Source of the DNA: an uncultured Holdemanella sp.
GTDB lineage: Bacteria; Bacillota_I; Bacilli_A; Erysipelotrichales; Erysipelotrichaceae
DNA length: 54,800 nt
Direction: 5' to 3'
Assembly (NCBI RefSeq): GCF_934772795.1
Contig: NZ_CAKVMR010000007.1
Coordinates: 1-54,800 of the forward strand
Position numbers and translations under genes: made by a program. This document shows positions 15,477 through 24,167 of the stretch, one piece after another (position 1 is the first letter of the stretch; each line of letters opens with the position of its first letter). Under the pieces are notes generated by a model. It made no database searches and was not told where the DNA came from. It saw only the letters and a program-made list of their open reading frames with translations.

Positions 15477-16242
15477 TCGCAAGGAAGTACACAATAGCGA
15501 AACTTTAAACATTCAAATTGATCGTCATGATCAAAAATCATATTTAATTGAATTGAGTAAAGATTGTACAAAATTAGATTTGAATGTGGAATGTTTAGAA
15601 AATTCTTTTTCAAAATTCTTTATTTTAAACCATGCTGAAAATGCGTGCGAATTAAATATTAATATGGTACTTAAACAAGATGCCAATTGCCAAATGGGTG
15701 TCTTGGATCTAGAAAAAAGCCCATTGAAATGGAATCACTATGTGGATCTAAAAGAGCAGGGGGCTGAATATGAAATTTTAAGTGGTCAATTATGTCAGGA
15801 ACACATTGAAAAAGTATGTGATATGGAAGTAAGACATAATGCGCCTCATACAAATGGTCAAATGAAAAACTTTGCCGTTTTATTTGATCATGGACAATAT
15901 CAAATGGTTGCCAATGGAAATATCAAAAAGGGATGTTTCGATGCGCAGTCTCATCAGGCAACGCGTGTATTAACTTTGGGTCAGGGACATAAGACAAAAG
16001 TTATTCCCCTATTATTAATTGATGAAAATGATGTAAAGGCAAGCCATGCCCTAACCATTGGACAGCCTGATGCTGATCAATTGTATTATCTACAGTCTCG
16101 TGGATTGAGTACTAAACAAGCTGTAGGATTATTAAGTGTTGGCTATTTCTTGCCAGTTATTGATTTAGTTGAAGATGAAGAATTGAAAGAAAATCTTCGT
16201 CAAGAAATGGAAAGTAAGGTTGGATTATATGGACATCAATAA
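15469..16242 (+). CDS. sufD: SufD, unusually short
   Basis: A SufB/SufD-family scaffold subunit recognisable by its C-terminal core: SHALTIGQPDADQLYYLQSRGLSTKQA is the typical family end (the family's S-H-x-x-x-x-G motif, then the YLxSRG segment). It is about 257 aa, while SufD is normally above 400, so most of the N-terminal region is absent. The frame is intact and the start (ATG 15469, TGGAG upstream, overlapping sufC by 8 bp) is natural, so it is a reduced form and not a broken gene. It should partner with SufB and SufC. Confidence 0.88.
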   Translation: MLNRKEVHNSETLNIQIDRHDQKSYLIELSKDCTKLDLNVECLENSFSKFFILNHAENACELNINMVLKQDANCQMGVLDLEKSPLKWNHYVDLKEQGAEYEILSGQLCQEHIEKVCDMEVRHNAPHTNGQMKNFAVLFDHGQYQMVANGNIKKGCFDAQSHQATRVLTLGQGHKTKVIPLLLIDENDVKASHALTIGQPDADQLYYLQSRGLSTKQAVGLLSVGYFLPVIDLVEDEELKENLRQEMESKVGLYGHQ

Positions 16243-17470
16243 AATACGTAAAGATTTTCCGATTTTAACGCGTAAGATGTCAGATAAGCCTCTAGTGTAT
16301 TTAGATAACGGAGCTACGACATTAAAGCCTCAACCTGTGATTGATGCCGTAGTAAATTATTATACATACCTTGGTGCCAATGCTCACCGTGGTGATTATG
16401 AAATGAGTGCACAGGTCGATGCGGCTTTTGAAGGGGCTCGTGTTCGTACTCAAAAATTCTTAAATGCGAAACACAAAGAAGAAATCGTATTTACATCAGG
16501 TTCGAGTGAAGGCTTGAATCTTGTAGCGATGATGGTTACAGAACAGCTTTTACATGAAGGGGATGTCATTTTAAGCGATGAAAGTGAACATGCCTCAAGT
16601 ATTTTGCCTTGGATGCAGGCAGGAAAGAAAAAAGGAACTAAAATTGATTATATTCCTTTGGATGAAGAGGGTAAGATTACAGTTGAAAACTTTAAAAGTG
16701 TCTTAACCAATCAAGTTAAAGTTGTTGCGATTGCGATGGTTTCCAATGTTTTAGGTTTTGTAGCTCCTGTTAAGGAAATTGCCAAGATCTGTCATGAACG
16801 AGGCATTTTATTAGTGATTGATGGAGCACAGAGTACACCCCATTTAAATATTGATGTGCAAGATTTAGATTGTGATTTCTATGCGTTTAGTGCCCACAAG
16901 ATGTGTGGTCCTACAGGCGTAGGTGCATTATATGGAAAGAAAAAATGGTTGGATCAGTTAGAACCAATTTTCTATGGTGGAGAAAGTAATGCGCGCTTTG
17001 ATAAGTCTTGTTCATTAACTTTAAAGGAAACGCCATTAAAGTTTGAATCTGGAACACAACCTATTGAGGGTGTCATTGGTATGGCGGCTGCCATGGATTA
17101 TTTGGATGCGATTGGAAAAGAGAATATCCATGCGCATGAAGTTGAATTAAAGGAATATTTCTTAGAAAAAGCGAAAGCTTTAGGAAATATCGTTGTATAC
17201 AATGAAAATGCGAAGAGTGGCATTGTGACATTTAATGTGAAGGATAAAGATCAAATGATTTTTGCGCAAGATGTCGCAAGCTATTTAAATACGTTTGGCA
17301 TTGCCGTTCGTTCGGGACAGCATTGTGCTAAATTACTTCCGGAAGTTTTAAAGACACCGGGTACTTGTCGTGCAAGTTTCTATTTGTACAACACAAAAGA
17401 AGAAGTCGATCAATTGATTGATGCTTTGAAGAATGCGACAGTGGAAAACTGTGTCAGCATTTTCTTTTAG
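16229..17470 (+). CDS. sufS: cysteine desulfurase SufS
   Basis: A PLP enzyme that takes sulfur from cysteine for Fe-S assembly. The PLP lysine is in FSAHKMCGPTG, and the persulfide cysteine is in RSGQHCAKLL. Other signatures are YLDNGATTLKP near the start and GSSEGLNLV. About 413 aa from ATG 16229, which has an AAGG ribosome site and overlaps sufD; an in-frame TTG at 16220 is less likely. The partner SufU is encoded next. Confidence 0.96.
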   Translation: MDINKIRKDFPILTRKMSDKPLVYLDNGATTLKPQPVIDAVVNYYTYLGANAHRGDYEMSAQVDAAFEGARVRTQKFLNAKHKEEIVFTSGSSEGLNLVAMMVTEQLLHEGDVILSDESEHASSILPWMQAGKKKGTKIDYIPLDEEGKITVENFKSVLTNQVKVVAIAMVSNVLGFVAPVKEIAKICHERGILLVIDGAQSTPHLNIDVQDLDCDFYAFSAHKMCGPTGVGALYGKKKWLDQLEPIFYGGESNARFDKSCSLTLKETPLKFESGTQPIEGVIGMAAAMDYLDAIGKENIHAHEVELKEYFLEKAKALGNIVVYNENAKSGIVTFNVKDKDQMIFAQDVASYLNTFGIAVRSGQHCAKLLPEVLKTPGTCRASFYLYNTKEEVDQLIDALKNATVENCVSIFF

Positions 17471-17485
17471 GAAGGAAGCTTAATT

Positions 17486-17932
17486 ATGTCAAATATTGAT
17501 CCAATGTTGATGCGCCAGATTATTATGGATCATTATGACTATCCTCGTAATAAAGAATTGACAAAAGACAGTGGTTACATGTCACGTCATATGGCGAGTG
17601 ATTCTTGTATTGATGATATTACGGTGCAGACAAAAATTTCAGATGGAAAAATTGATGATATTCGTTTTGATGGGGTTGCCTGTACGATTTCAACGGCTTC
17701 GACTTCAATTATGTCTGAATTATTAAAAGGAAAGACAACACAAGAAGCAAAAGAAATCATGGACAATTATTTCAAAATGATTGATCAAAAAGAATATGAT
17801 GAAGATGTTTTAGATGAGGCCATAGCGTTTCAAAATGTCGGAAAACAAGCCAATCGTATCAATTGTGCCACAATTGGATGGAAGGCTATGCGTGAAATGA
17901 TTAAGGAAAGTGAGGATGGAAAAGATGAGTAA
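17486..17932 (+). CDS. sufU: SufU sulfur-transfer / scaffold protein
   Basis: A 148-aa IscU-fold protein that accepts sulfur from SufS via a zinc site. The three conserved cysteines are visible: DSCIDD, ACTIS and INCATIGW. The first reads SCID in place of the common xCGD. It contains the SufU-type insertion (DQKEYDEDVLDEAI) between the second and third cysteine. A GGAAGG ribosome site precedes the ATG. sufB begins in its last codons. Confidence 0.94.
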   Translation: MSNIDPMLMRQIIMDHYDYPRNKELTKDSGYMSRHMASDSCIDDITVQTKISDGKIDDIRFDGVACTISTASTSIMSELLKGKTTQEAKEIMDNYFKMIDQKEYDEDVLDEAIAFQNVGKQANRINCATIGWKAMREMIKESEDGKDE

Positions 17933-19328
17933 CGAAAAAGATATCGCACTTTCTAGTGAATATGAATATGGTTTTCATGATGAAGATGTCAGTGTTTATA
18001 AAACCCAAAAGGGATTGAATGAAGAAACAGTTCGTACGATCTCAAAAATCAAAAAGGAGCCTGAATGGATGTTGCAGCTAAGACTTGATGCATATCATTC
18101 TTTTGAAAAGCAACAAAATCCAAATTGGGGTCCAGATTTAAGTGAAATCAACTTTGATGATTACACATACTACATCAAACCAAGTGATAAACAAGAAAAG
18201 TCATGGGATGAAGTGCCAGACACGATTCGTAATACGTTTGATAAGCTAGGAATTCCGGAAGCGGAACAAAAATTCTTAGCCGGTGTATCTACACAATATG
18301 AGAGTGAAGTTGTATATCACAATATGTTAGAAGAAGTAGAAGAGAAGGGGGTTATCTTCTTGGATACGGATTCTGCATTAAAGGCATGTCCAGATTTATT
18401 AAAGGAATATTTTGGTAAACTTGTTCCTTATACAGATAATAAATATGCAGCTTTAAATACGGCTGTATGGTCTGGTGGATCGTTTATTTATGTACCAAAG
18501 GGTGTGAAGTTGGAAAAACCACTTCAATCGTATTTCCGTATTAACTCTATGCAGATGGGACAATTTGAAAGAACATTGATTATTGTAGATGAGGGTGCTG
18601 ATGTGCATTATGTAGAAGGGTGTACGGCACCGACATATTCAAAGGATTCTTTGCATGCGGCTGTTGTAGAAATCTATGTACATAAGAATGCGAAATGTCG
18701 TTATTCAACGGTACAAAACTGGTCAAGTAATATCTTGAACTTAGTTACGAAGCGTGCAAAAGTATTTGAAAATGGACACATGGAATGGATCGATGGAAAC
18801 GTTGGTTCGCATGTAAATATGAAGTATCCAGCTTGTATCTTGGCTGAGCCATACGCAAAGGGAACAACAATTTCAATTGCGGTAGCCGGTGAAAACCAGA
18901 TTCAGGATGCGGGAAGTAAAATGATTCATTTGGCTCCTCATACTTCGAGTACAATTATTTCTAAATCTATTGCGCGTAATGGTGGTGAAGTAAACTATCG
19001 TGGTTGGGTAACACATTCTAAAAATGCGGCCTATGCCAAGAGTAAAGTTGAATGTGATACTTTGATTTTAGATAAGAAATCACGTAGTGATACAGTTCCA
19101 ATGAATGTATCTTATAATGATACGTCTCAAATTGAGCATGAGGCGACAGTTTCAAACATTAGTGAAGAACAATTGTTCTATTTGATGTCTCGTGGTTTAA
19201 CTCGTTCTCAAGCCACTGAAATGATCGTTATGGGATTCTTAGAACCATTTACGCGTGAACTTCCAATGGAATATGCGGTTGAGTTGAATCAAATGTTGAA
19301 GCTAGATATGAGTGACAGCATTGGATAA
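17925..19328 (+). CDS. sufB: Fe-S scaffold protein SufB
   Basis: Core subunit of SufBC2D where clusters are assembled. Typical sequence includes FIYVPKGVKLEKPLQSYFRI, HYVEGCTAPTYS and the C-terminal SQIEHEATVSNISEEQLFYL, then LMSRGLTRSQA. About 467 aa, normal for SufB. In-frame starts GTG 17910, ATG 17916 and ATG 17925 all overlap sufU; the last (MSNEKD) is chosen. Last gene of the suf set; the cyclo-ligase gene starts within its end. Confidence 0.96.
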   Translation: MSNEKDIALSSEYEYGFHDEDVSVYKTQKGLNEETVRTISKIKKEPEWMLQLRLDAYHSFEKQQNPNWGPDLSEINFDDYTYYIKPSDKQEKSWDEVPDTIRNTFDKLGIPEAEQKFLAGVSTQYESEVVYHNMLEEVEEKGVIFLDTDSALKACPDLLKEYFGKLVPYTDNKYAALNTAVWSGGSFIYVPKGVKLEKPLQSYFRINSMQMGQFERTLIIVDEGADVHYVEGCTAPTYSKDSLHAAVVEIYVHKNAKCRYSTVQNWSSNILNLVTKRAKVFENGHMEWIDGNVGSHVNMKYPACILAEPYAKGTTISIAVAGENQIQDAGSKMIHLAPHTSSTIISKSIARNGGEVNYRGWVTHSKNAAYAKSKVECDTLILDKKSRSDTVPMNVSYNDTSQIEHEATVSNISEEQLFYLMSRGLTRSQATEMIVMGFLEPFTRELPMEYAVELNQMLKLDMSDSIG

Positions 19329-19818
19329 GCGTAAAGAGTGTATTCAAAGGCGTAGTTCATTAACAAATTCTAAAAGAATTGAAAAGGAAAAGGCAATCAC
19401 AAATTGTGTTTTGCCTTTTTTAAAAGGAAAAATAGGAACGTATATTCCAATTCGCTATGAAGTGGATGTGTATACAATGTTTCGTGATAAATTTGACTTA
19501 TATATTCCTAAGATGTTAGATGATACTACGATTGCCTTTTATTCGGATCATGAAGAAAAGAGTAAGGGTCCATTTTCAACGATTGAACCCATTGGAATAC
19601 AGGAAGTAAAAGATTTAGATGTGATTTTAGTACCAGTCGTTGGATTCTTTGGTACATATCGAATGGGGTATGGAAAAGGCTATTATGACAGGTATTTAAG
19701 TAAAAGTTCTGCATTGAAGATTGGTGTAGCTTTTGATGTGCAGGAAACAAATTTTGATATTAAACCAACCGATATTAAGTTAGATATGATTATTACAGAA
19801 AGTAGGATTCTAAAATGA
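19312..19818 (+). CDS. 5-formyltetrahydrofolate cyclo-ligase
   Basis: ATP-dependent conversion of 5-formyl-THF to 5,10-methenyl-THF in folate metabolism. The family motif GFFGTYRMGYGKGYYDRYL and the N-terminal basic segment KRKECIQRRSSL are visible. At 168 aa it is slightly short. The start (GTG 19312, alternative TTG 19321) overlaps sufB and lacks a strong ribosome site, suggesting translational coupling. Its stop overlaps the following gene by 4 bp. Confidence 0.9.
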   Translation: MTALDKRKECIQRRSSLTNSKRIEKEKAITNCVLPFLKGKIGTYIPIRYEVDVYTMFRDKFDLYIPKMLDDTTIAFYSDHEEKSKGPFSTIEPIGIQEVKDLDVILVPVVGFFGTYRMGYGKGYYDRYLSKSSALKIGVAFDVQETNFDIKPTDIKLDMIITESRILK

Positions 19819-20435
19819 AGATATTATTCTATGGGGACAGTAATACGTGGGGTTATGATGCCTTGGATGCGTCTAGACAAAAAAATCGTTTTACACAATT
19901 GATAAAGCAGTCTTTTAAAGAACATGAAATCATTGAGGAAGGTTTATGTGGTCGAACATTGTGTTTGGATGATCCATATGATGCGGATCGTAATGGGGCA
20001 AAAATGATTTCAATGGTTTTAAAGACGCATGCTCCCATTGATGTTGTGTTTATTATGTTGGGTACAAACGATGCGAAGCGTCAGTTTTCAACGAATTCTA
20101 TATCAATAGAGAAGGGGATTCGTACTTTGATGTATAGAGCCTTAAATCCGGAAAACTATCGTGATGGATCTAAGTTACCTAAGTTTATTGTGGTGTGTCC
20201 ACCTAAAATGAATGTGGATGGATTAAAAAATGAAAGAACAGCTAGTAATTTTGGTCAAGCAGGTTTTGATATTTTAGAAAATACAAAGCCATACTTAGAA
20301 AAGGGTTGTTCTGGTTTGAATGTAGAAGTGATTGATACGAGTGCTGTAGCTGGAAGTTTGGATGGGATCCATATGGATGAAAAGGGTCATACACTTGTGG
20401 CGGATGCCTTAATATCTATTATTAAAGAATTATAA
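19815..20435 (+). CDS. SGNH/GDSL-family hydrolase
   Basis: A 206-aa esterase-like enzyme with no signal peptide, so cytoplasmic. The four SGNH blocks are visible: FYGDSNTWG with the nucleophile serine, the glycine of GLCGRTL, MLGTNDAKRQF with Asn, and DGIHMDEKGH with the Asp/His pair. Closest in layout to arylesterase-type SGNH hydrolases; the substrate is unknown. It is ATGA-coupled to the cyclo-ligase. Confidence 0.88.
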   Translation: MKILFYGDSNTWGYDALDASRQKNRFTQLIKQSFKEHEIIEEGLCGRTLCLDDPYDADRNGAKMISMVLKTHAPIDVVFIMLGTNDAKRQFSTNSISIEKGIRTLMYRALNPENYRDGSKLPKFIVVCPPKMNVDGLKNERTASNFGQAGFDILENTKPYLEKGCSGLNVEVIDTSAVAGSLDGIHMDEKGHTLVADALISIIKEL

Positions 20436-20450
20436 GAAGGGAGATCATCA

Positions 20451-21494
20451 ATGAGTGCTTATACAAATGGTTTAGCGTTCTGGAAGCATTTTGAAGAAAA
20501 ACAGGGTGCAATTATTAATTGTTTAAAGGCCGAACAATATGAAGAGTTAAATGAATTAATTCAAGAATTGGATGAAGAGGTAATGGAAATTAGTGGTGCC
20601 CATTTCTTTGTCGAAAGCTTTTATGATTCTTTTGAGATGACTTTTGACACTGGTCCAAATAAGACAACACAATATTTATGTCAGATGCTTTGTGACATTG
20701 CACCTAAGAGTGTGAAACAAAACTGGATCATGAATGCGACTTTACCGCCTATGTCGCAAAAGGCAATTCAGGCTATGGTTCAGATCAAAAATGAGGAATA
20801 TACTTTGGCAGATTTTCATGTCTTTTATCAAATTGAAAATGATATGTTGGATTGTAAAGTATATTGTCCTGGTTTTAACTTGATTGGTAATCCGGAAAAT
20901 AAAAAAGAAATGAGTATGTATCTTGTGGAGCTTGCGATTGGGCAGCTTGCGTATGAGGCATATATTTGTCGTGTTGATTTTATTGATACACCAGACTCAG
21001 ATATGAAGTTCTGTCAAATGATTGATTTTTATGAAGTGATTATGGGATTGGTAGAAAAGAATCATTGGAAAGTATATGATAAGCCAATTGATATTTATTC
21101 GGTATATCAGCCAATTCAGGATTTTGCGCACGATGCCTTAAGAAAAGATATGAAGCTTATTTTTACTACGCATCCTTTATTGGTGGAACAAACGATTGAG
21201 GAAAAGGAAGAAGTGCTTGCGGATCTATCGAGTAAAGATGGTGAGTTTGGTTATGTGTATTATTCAAATCCTTTCCATAATAAAGAAGATGCTTTGTATC
21301 GTCAGAAATTATCGAAACAATTGGATGAAGCTATTTCTAAGGTGCATGCAGGTAAAGCGGTTGGGGGAGCTATTGGTAAGAGCTTTTCCTACATTGACTG
21401 GATCGTGTATGATAAAGATGTATTTATGAAGGTGTTTAACCAATTAAAAAAACAGCTCGATGCGAGTGTCGAACTGTATTATCAAAAATTTTAA
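20451..21494 (+). CDS. unrecognised 347-aa cytoplasmic protein
   Basis: An acidic soluble protein with no signal peptide or membrane segment and no motif I recognise. The N-terminal ~55 residues are helical and rich in Glu (ELNELIQELDEEVMEI). The mid-region has alternating strands, and the end contains AVGGAIGKSFSYIDWIVYD. A good AGAAGGGAG ribosome site precedes the ATG, and spacing to the hydrolase gene is 15 nt, so it is co-transcribed. The 3' end overlaps the convergent HD gene by 4 bp. Confidence 0.75.
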   Translation: MSAYTNGLAFWKHFEEKQGAIINCLKAEQYEELNELIQELDEEVMEISGAHFFVESFYDSFEMTFDTGPNKTTQYLCQMLCDIAPKSVKQNWIMNATLPPMSQKAIQAMVQIKNEEYTLADFHVFYQIENDMLDCKVYCPGFNLIGNPENKKEMSMYLVELAIGQLAYEAYICRVDFIDTPDSDMKFCQMIDFYEVIMGLVEKNHWKVYDKPIDIYSVYQPIQDFAHDALRKDMKLIFTTHPLLVEQTIEEKEEVLADLSSKDGEFGYVYYSNPFHNKEDALYRQKLSKQLDEAISKVHAGKAVGGAIGKSFSYIDWIVYDKDVFMKVFNQLKKQLDASVELYYQKF

Positions 21495-21961
21495 TGACTT
21501 TGAATATCAGCGCAGGCGTTAAGCAGGCGCTGTCTTTTCATTCCTGTGATTTCTTTTTCGGGATTTTCTAGAAAACGTGCTAATACGTCAGCATCTTTTA
21601 AGGCTTCACATAGTGGTGAATCAAAAGAGTCTTTTTTGGAATGTTGACGAATCGCATAAGTAATATCATCAATTTCTGTAGTTTTAAATAGGCCACTTTC
21701 TTTTAAGTACTTATAGGCGTGAAGGCTTGATAATTTGGCATGTTGAGAATGTGGGCAGTTGTCTATAAATTGTGCATAGTCATGAAATAGAGCAGCTACT
21801 TTAGCTCGTTCTAGATTGGTGCCTCTTGCCATGGCAATAAATGTAATGGAAAGGTCCACACTCGCAGTATGGGTAAGGGCGGCTACTTTTAAATCTTCAT
21901 TATAAATTTTGGCATATTGAGAATATACATATTCTTTTACTTTTTCATATCGCTCTAACAT
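21491..21961 (-). CDS. HD-domain hydrolase, YqeK-like
   Basis: A 156-aa HD-superfamily phosphohydrolase: the metal ligands are in LTHTASVD (His), ALFHDYAQF (His-Asp), an intervening HSQHAKLSSLHAY, and DADVLARF (Asp). This resembles YqeK, which splits symmetrical Ap4A. YqeK usually sits beside nadD, which is not here, so the substrate is uncertain. ATG 21961 has GAGAGGGA upstream and is preferred over the longer frame starting at 21979. Confidence 0.78.
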   Translation of the reverse strand: MLERYEKVKEYVYSQYAKIYNEDLKVAALTHTASVDLSITFIAMARGTNLERAKVAALFHDYAQFIDNCPHSQHAKLSSLHAYKYLKESGLFKTTEIDDITYAIRQHSKKDSFDSPLCEALKDADVLARFLENPEKEITGMKRQRLLNACADIQSH

Positions 21962-21978
21962 AAAATCCCTCTCTTTCA

Positions 21979-22003
21979 TGAAAAAAGCGCACGATGTGCG
22001 CTT
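21979..22003 (-). terminator. terminator of the cold-shock gene
   Basis: On the minus strand AAGCGCAC, a three-base loop and GTGCGCTT form a perfect stem followed by a T run. It lies between the cold-shock gene and the HD gene. Confidence 0.85.
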
Positions 22004-22018
22004 GATTCGAACAAATTT

Positions 22019-22231
22019 CTACGCAGCTGTATCTACAACTGTGACATTGTTAGCTTGTTGTCCACGATCGCTTTCAACAACGTCATAAGTAACAGTTTGT
22101 CCTTCTTCTAAAGTTTTAAATCCTTCAGAATTAATTGATGAATAGTGTACGAATACATCTTTTCCATCTTCACTGGTAATGAATCCATAACCTTTTTCAG
22201 CGTTAAACCATTTTACTTTACCTGTGCTCAT
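22019..22231 (-). CDS. csp: cold-shock protein (CspA family)
   Basis: A 70-aa single cold-shock domain that binds single-stranded RNA/DNA. RNP1 (KGYGFITSE) and RNP2 (DVFVHYSSI) are intact. ATG 22231 has a near-perfect AGGAGGTA upstream; a longer frame from 22291 is not supported. The leader is about 100 nt, as in cold-shock genes whose mRNA is temperature-regulated. Confidence 0.96.
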   Translation of the reverse strand: MSTGKVKWFNAEKGYGFITSEDGKDVFVHYSSINSEGFKTLEEGQTVTYDVVESDRGQQANNVTVVDTAA

Positions 22232-22342
22232 GCCTATACCTCCTGGACTAAGCCAATATCCTTTGACCGTTAAAATAGAAAGTATTTGCATACAATAGCA
22301 TTTATCACAATCAGAATACGAGTCTAATCCTTAACTGCTTTC

Positions 22343-22371
22343 ATTTTAGCATTTTCTAACAACATTGTCAT
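22343..22371 (-). promoter_or_regulatory. cold-shock gene promoter
   Basis: On the minus strand ATGACA (22371-22366), a 17-bp spacer and TAAAAT (22348-22343). This leaves a leader of about 100 nt before the ATG. Confidence 0.6.
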
Positions 22372-22413
22372 TAAAAAAACCATTTTTATATAGTTATTAT
22401 GTTATATTTTGAT

Positions 22414-22419
22414 TATAAT
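22414..22419 (+). promoter_or_regulatory. -10 element of the leucine-rich-repeat gene
   Basis: A perfect TATAAT 28 nt before the start codon, followed by an AAAGGAGGG ribosome site. The -35 region (TAGTTA at 22391) is weak. Confidence 0.5.
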
Positions 22420-22446
22420 GAATATATAAAGGAGGGCATTTATTTT

Positions 22447-23889
22447 ATGCTTATTCAAGATGATGCGTTACGTAGTGTAATTGCGCGTACTTTGCGTGTT
22501 AAAGAAGAAGAACTAACCGAAGATTTGATGAAGGAATTGATCCATTTAGAAGTACAGGATCATGAAATAGAGACTCTAGAAGGTTTGCAGTATGCGGAGA
22601 ATCTAGAAACTTTAAATGCGAGCAATAATAAGTTACAGACGTTGGATCCAATCAAGGATTTACATAATTTAGTTTGTTTAAATGTTTCTCGAAATCAATT
22701 AAGAGATTTACAGGCTCTACATGGTTTTAGACAACTAAAAAAATTAAATATTTCAAGAAACAATTTATATACAATGGATATTTCAAGCGTTGCTGCAATG
22801 ATTGATTTGGAAGTATTGAATCTTTCAAAGGCGAAAGTTGATAGCTTGATTTATTTAGAGCATTGTAAGAAGTTAGAAGAGGTTCATATCAATACTGAAA
22901 ATGGTCCTTTTAGCTATGCCATCTTAGGTGTACTCAAGAAATTAAAGAAATTGGATATGGGTGGTATGCGTTTATTCAATATCGAAGATTTAACATATCT
23001 TTCTAATGTTGAAGAATTGGATTTAAACACAAACTTAATGTCCGATTTAAGTCCATTGTTGTCAATGAAAAACTTGAAGAAATTGAATGTTTCTAACTGT
23101 CCATATTTAAAGGATTATTCTGTATTAAAGGAATTTTCAAATCTTAAATCTTTGAATATTTCTTATAATGAACCAGAACACTTTACTTTCTTGAAGGAAT
23201 TAAACCACTTAGAATCTTTGTCTATGGAACAGTCTGGATTTAAAGATATGTCTTTATTGAATAACTTGGGTGATTTAAAAGAATTGAATGTTTCTAAAAA
23301 CCGTTTAAAGAATCTAGAAAAATTCACAAATGTTGAGCATTTGGAAAGTGTAGATGCGAAGTTCTGTCAGTTAACTGAAATCAATTTCTTAAAGAATGCG
23401 CATCAATTGAAGCATTTAAATTTGTTCACAAACCGTATCAAGGATATTCGTATTTTAAAGGATGCCAAAGACATGGTGTATTTGAATGTGGGTCGTAATG
23501 ATATTAAGGATATTACTTGTTTAAAGGATATGAAGCAATTGGAAATCATTTCTTTGGAAAACAATAATGTTAAAGATTTGACACCATTAAAAGAACTAAC
23601 AAACCTTTGCGATGTGGATCTATACAACAATGTCATTGAAGATTTAACACCATTAGAACATTTAGAGTTTATTTCTTATTTGCGTTTGGATCACAATGCG
23701 ATTACAGATTTAACTCCATTATCTAAACTTAAATATTTGCGTTCACTAACTTTGAAGGCAAACTACATTACAGATGTAACTCCATTAAAAGATCTAGAAT
23801 TATTAGAAGCTTTACGTTTGGATGATAATCCAATCCAGGATACAAGCGTACTTGAGAGTATGGAGTTCTACGAAAAATTTACTAACTAA
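22447..23889 (+). CDS. leucine-rich-repeat protein without export signal
   Basis: A 480-aa protein that is almost entirely leucine-rich repeats of the 22-residue internalin type (units such as LTPLKELTNLCDVDLYNNVI), about 18 in number, after a ~45-residue helical N-terminus. There is no signal peptide, anchor or membrane segment, so it should act in the cytoplasm as a protein-binding scaffold, unlike secreted internalins. ATG 22447 has AAAGGAGGG upstream and is preferred over the frame from 22399, which starts before the -10. It is monocistronic with its own terminator. Confidence 0.88.
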   Translation: MLIQDDALRSVIARTLRVKEEELTEDLMKELIHLEVQDHEIETLEGLQYAENLETLNASNNKLQTLDPIKDLHNLVCLNVSRNQLRDLQALHGFRQLKKLNISRNNLYTMDISSVAAMIDLEVLNLSKAKVDSLIYLEHCKKLEEVHINTENGPFSYAILGVLKKLKKLDMGGMRLFNIEDLTYLSNVEELDLNTNLMSDLSPLLSMKNLKKLNVSNCPYLKDYSVLKEFSNLKSLNISYNEPEHFTFLKELNHLESLSMEQSGFKDMSLLNNLGDLKELNVSKNRLKNLEKFTNVEHLESVDAKFCQLTEINFLKNAHQLKHLNLFTNRIKDIRILKDAKDMVYLNVGRNDIKDITCLKDMKQLEIISLENNNVKDLTPLKELTNLCDVDLYNNVIEDLTPLEHLEFISYLRLDHNAITDLTPLSKLKYLRSLTLKANYITDVTPLKDLELLEALRLDDNPIQDTSVLESMEFYEKFTN

Positions 23890-23892
23890 GCC

Positions 23893-23920
23893 AAATCCCC
23901 TTTACATAAAGGGGATTTAA
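23893..23920 (+). terminator. terminator of the LRR gene
   Basis: AAATCCCCTTT, an ACAT loop and AAAGGGGATTT form an 11-bp perfect stem directly after the stop codon; the following T tract is interrupted. Confidence 0.75.
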
Positions 23921-24040
23921 TGATTTTATGTTGTATTATATCTTAATTAGGTCTTAAAAATTTGAAATTGCATTCAAAATCTCTTCTTCAGCATTAATTA
24001 AGCAGCCATAGATTTGACATTCACACAAAGATTTGATAAT

Positions 24041-24071
24041 AAAGAAAAGCCACTGAAATAAATCAGTGACT
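24041..24071 (-). terminator. terminator downstream of the PemK-like gene
   Basis: On the minus strand AGTCACTGA, a short loop and TCAGTGGCT pair over nine positions with one G-T wobble, followed by TTTTCTTT. Confidence 0.7.
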
Positions 24072-24077
24072 TTCTAC

Positions 24078-24125
24078 ATGGCGCTAAGGCCGTTGTGTAA
24101 TAATCAATGGCGCCAAGGCCGTTGT
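24078..24125. repeat. tandem pair of 19-bp direct repeats
   Basis: ATGGCGCTAAGGCCGTTGT (24078-24096) and ATGGCGCCAAGGCCGTTGT (24107-24125) differ at one base and are separated by 10 bp (period 29). They are strikingly GC-rich against the surrounding AT-rich sequence. The second unit contains the GGCGCC palindrome. Confidence 0.8.
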
Positions 24126-24167
24126 TCATAAGTATATTAACATCTCATAACTCTAAAGTCAAAAGAT

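Larger units (their letters stand above)
23954..24129 (-). other. intergenic patch with two overlapping short open frames; possible mobile-element remnant
   Basis: Between convergent genes, the minus strand holds a 43-codon ATG frame (24129-23998, ending CVNVKSMAA) and a second frame open for 39 residues (24073-23954, containing KSLCECQIYGCLINAEEEIL). Both span the terminator hairpin at 24048-24071 and the two 19-bp repeats. Neither has a ribosome site. The text looks more protein-like than chance but could be a decayed gene end or the tail of a mobile element. No function is assigned. Confidence 0.3.

Noticed and set aside
22232..22340. Riboswitch in the cold-shock gene leader
   Set aside because: The leader is long, but I see no recognisable riboswitch core; a temperature-sensitive fold is possible but cannot be shown by reading alone.
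24078..24125. Possible CRISPR mini-array
   Set aside because: Only two 19-bp units with a 10-bp gap, with no third repeat, no spacer-sized intervals and no cas genes.
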